From positions 9,982,001 through 10,046,000 of the forward strand of contig CP053148.1 in the NCBI GenBank assembly GCA_014607495.2: a DNA stretch of 64,000 nt. The letters run 5' to 3'. The position numbers were made by a program, and so were the translations under genes. Shown here piece after piece: positions 61,757 to 64,000 of this stretch (the first letter of the stretch is position 1; every line of letters starts with the position of its first letter). The notes under the pieces are model-generated. The model had not been told where the DNA came from. It saw only the letters and a list, made by a program, of their open reading frames with translations, and ran no database searches. Source of the DNA: Carposina sasakii (Eukaryota > Arthropoda > Insecta > Lepidoptera > Carposinidae).

Positions 61757-62677
61757 CGAGGGCTGTTTGATAAGTCCTTTTAAAAACTATTTGTAAAACC
61801 TTTTTTCTGGTAAATGGCGTTAACACTGGCAGGCACAATCTTTCAAATGAAGACTGACAAAAATTCAGCAAAAAAAACCAAGTTTTTGTCAGTATAACCA
61901 TTGTTTAACTGTGATCACTCGTAAATATTTAACAACTATGGAAAAAACTGAATTTCGTGCCGTTATAAAACATTTTTTTATGAAGGGTTGCAGTGCTGCC
62001 ACAATAAAAACTGAACTTGATTCTGTTCATGGCACTAACGCACCAACGTTGCAGACTGTTTATAACTGGATAAATGATTTTAAACGTGGTCGGTCAAGCA
62101 CATCTGATGCTCCACGCTCTGGTCGCCCAATCGAAGTCACTACTGAGGATGTTGTTGAAGAAATCCATAATATTGTACTCGACGACCGCCGAGTGAAGGT
62201 GCGTGAAATAGCTGAGAACACAGGCATCTCCACTGAGCGAGTACATAAAATCCTGCATGAAGATTTGGGTATGACAAAGCTGTCTGCACGATGGGTGCCA
62301 CGTTTGTTGACAATCGAACAAAAACACGAAAGAAAGCGAATTTCAAAACTGTGTTTGGATATGATGAAGCGTAATCCTCGGAATTTTTTGAGTCGATTTG
62401 TCACTGTGGACGAAACTTGCGATTATTACCTATTCCCAAATCTGAAAAGATGGCTTGGAGGGCAAAAATTTTTGACAAATGAGGACTGCATCGCTGTTGT
62501 AAACGCCTATTTTGAAGACCTTGACAAAACGTATTTTTTGGGGGGGATAAAAAAATTGGAAAGTCGCTGGAACAAGTGTTTGGCCCTCAAAGGAGACTAT
62601 GTTGAGAAATAAATGTAAATTGTTTAAAAAAAAAAAAAAAAAAATACTTTTTAAAAGGACTTATCAAACAGCCCTCG
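61757..62677 (+). mobile_element. mariner element, 921 bp, internally deleted
   Basis: Perfect 30-bp terminal inverted repeats start CGAGGGCTGTTTGATAAGTC and TA flanks both sides (61755-61756, 62678-62679). Full mariners are about 1.3 kb, so roughly 0.35 kb is missing from the middle of the transposase gene. An A run precedes the right end. Confidence 0.9.
61938..62612 (+). pseudogene. mariner transposase with in-frame internal deletion
   Basis: The 224-aa frame from ATG 61938 has the N-terminal helix-turn-helix DNA-binding region (TVYNWINDFKRGRSS, then SGRP and IAENTGISTERVHKIL), WVPRLLT, and the first catalytic motif FVTVDET. At DYYLFPNLKRWLGG it jumps to the C-terminal block LFPNLK...KLESRWNKCLALKG. 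The part with the second and third catalytic Asp is gone, about 110-120 residues, yet the frame stays open. The product cannot cut DNA but may still bind the terminal repeats. It starts at the second ATG-type position because the upstream frame lies in the leader. Confidence 0.9.
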
Positions 62678-62825
62678 TATATGTGCTACTATCCAAAGTG
62701 TACATTACAACAAGCTTAATTTATCTTTATATGATGGAAAATAGGTTGTAAATGGTGATAAAAAAGTGCTATAAGTCTTCCTAGACAGGTGTGTCAGCCT
62801 GGAAGGTGTGTGTTTTATTTCATAC

Positions 62826-63185
62826 TAGTGGACGCCCGCGACTCCGTCCGCGTGGACTACAGAAAAAAAAACAAAATATCGAAATTATCCGGGATAAAAA
62901 CATTTTCCCGGGATAAAAAGTAGCCTATATGTTAAGTGGGACCTGTCACAATATATTCCTGAAAACTGCATCAAAATCGGATCAGCCGTTTCTGAGATTA
63001 GCGTGCACAAACGCACAGACAGACAAAAATTCCAAAAATCATTGTTTTGGGTCACAGATTACCCCCTTATTATGATTAGGGGGTAATCTGTATTTTGGGT
63101 ACTATTGCGTTGATAAAGGTATTCTATAATATTTTTTCTTATATATCTTCCGTGTACAGACAGCGATCCGTAACATTTTTATTAT
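62826..63185 (+). repeat. Lepidopteran GGACGCCCGCGACTCCG repeat with a 40-bp hairpin insertion
   Basis: Near-complete copy like 26394-26690: GTGGACGCCCGCGACTCCGT, AAGTAGCCTATATGTTAAGT, GGATCAGCCGTTTCTGAG. A palindromic 40-bp insert interrupts it at 63053-63092. Confidence 0.65.
63053..63092. mobile_element. 40-bp hairpin insertion with 8-bp target duplication
   Basis: Perfect 14-bp inverted arms ACAGATTACCCCCT enclose a 10-bp loop. TTTTGGGT flanks both sides (63045-63052, 63093-63100), whereas the uninterrupted copies of the host repeat at 15692 and 26394 have it once. This shows a real insertion. The 8-bp duplication suggests hAT-type mobilisation. Confidence 0.7.
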
Positions 63186-63914
63186 ATGTATATATTTGTA
63201 TAGGTATACGTGTCAAGACAGTGTCTTGCTTGTACTTTTATATATAATGTAGCTCAGGCTGTCTGGACAAATCTTCAAAATAGCTCACATTTAACTAGGT
63301 CAATAGGGTACTTATGCTCCGGCCACATTGTCGCGACAAGATTCGTGTTCCGTTGTCGTGATAAAACTTCGTGTTCGACTTTACGACGAACCGCTTGGCC
63401 ACATTATAAAAAATTCGCACTGTCGCGACAATCTCGAACCGTAGAGGTGAGGCATAAATATTGGCATAGGTATGTGAATTAGGTATTTTTCAATACTAGT
63501 CGGTACCTAATACAACGTATCGAGTATTAGATATCGCATAAAATATCATCTCATTATGGAAATCAACCGTAAGGCTTAGACTATAAGTTTCAATTTTATT
63601 ATTTAGCAAAAATACATACATAAATAAATACAGAATCGTATAAAATCCATCGAAAACGTGTCCAGACGGCTTGAAAAACCACTTTTCGCTGGTCTCTCAA
63701 TCTCTGTAACGTTAGTGATTTAGATGACTTTTTGCATATCAACAACGGGCGTCACATAAATTTGTGACAGGCATTGAGCTAAAAGTTTTGTGATACGTGC
63801 AGCGGTTTAGTAGAAAAATGCAAAATTCTGTGTCCAGCCAGCTAAACCACCGGACATCTAAGTGCTTGTTTTTTCTTTTCAGTTTTTTTATTATACTACA
63901 TAGTTTGGTTCTCT

Positions 63915-64000
63915 TTTAAGCAGTCGGGTTTTTGGATTTTTTAAAATATGTTTTATTTATTTTATTATATACTTTTTTGTTATGAGTACCTAGCTACTAA
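63915..64000 (+). repeat. Copy of the GTCGGGTTTTTGGATTT repeat, cut by the window end
   Basis: TTTTAAGCAGTCGGGTTTTT to TTGTTATGAGTACCTAGCTA matches 37020-37110 closely. Unclassified. Confidence 0.55.

Overview
This is a window of an insect nuclear genome, almost certainly lepidopteran. The signs are AT-rich intergenic DNA, intron-split genes, many short dispersed repeats of types common in moth and butterfly genomes, and many nested DNA transposons, LINEs and MITEs. No bacterial-type gene organisation, CRISPR array or rRNA was found.

The one host gene I can identify is Imp, the insect orthologue of IGF2 mRNA-binding protein, on the minus strand. I rebuilt it from seven coding exons at 47526-47429, 23381-23211, 22749-22116, 19024-18866, 16781-16578, 15655-15395 and 6699-6598. 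The exons join in frame (98+171+634+159+204+261+102 = 1629 nt) into a 542-residue protein: one RRM, a Gly/Arg-rich linker, KH1-KH2, a Pro/Gly/Met-rich linker, KH3, KH4 and a short basic tail. The first exon was found by reading and by phase agreement, so it is less certain than the rest. A CpG-rich stretch at 47.8-48.1 kb is a candidate promoter or 5' UTR. The 3' UTR begins at 6597, reads towards lower coordinates, and contains a perfect let-7 8-mer site.

The rest is mobile DNA. 0-3.6 kb: an uninterrupted Transib transposase (RAG1 relative) with a TATA box and poly(A) signal, then a foldback MITE. 6.7-15.4 kb (last intron): foldbacks, MITEs, an RTE 3' fragment and a hAT MITE with target-site duplication. 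15.7-23 kb (middle introns): MITEs, a diverged tandem array and a Harbinger-type MITE. 23.4-47.4 kb (intron 1): a 6.8-kb hAT-type element with recognisable target-site duplication that carries a nested, apparently intact PHD-finger CR1-like LINE; a hAT MITE; a Penelope-like palindrome with a hammerhead-like core; a minisatellite; and a degenerate RTE LINE. 48-64 kb (upstream of Imp): a SWIM-finger transposase relic, a CAGGGTG MITE, a second copy of the same hAT family with a perfect 8-bp duplication, a miniature Harbinger element carrying an orphan MADF exon, a THAP-like relic, and a mariner whose transposase has an in-frame internal deletion.

Imp RNA is therefore transcribed through most of the window, and the transposons are mainly intronic cargo. 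The points most worth following up are the intact Transib, the let-7 site in Imp, the 40-bp hairpin insertion at 63053-63092, the hammerhead-like palindrome and the nested hAT/LINE.
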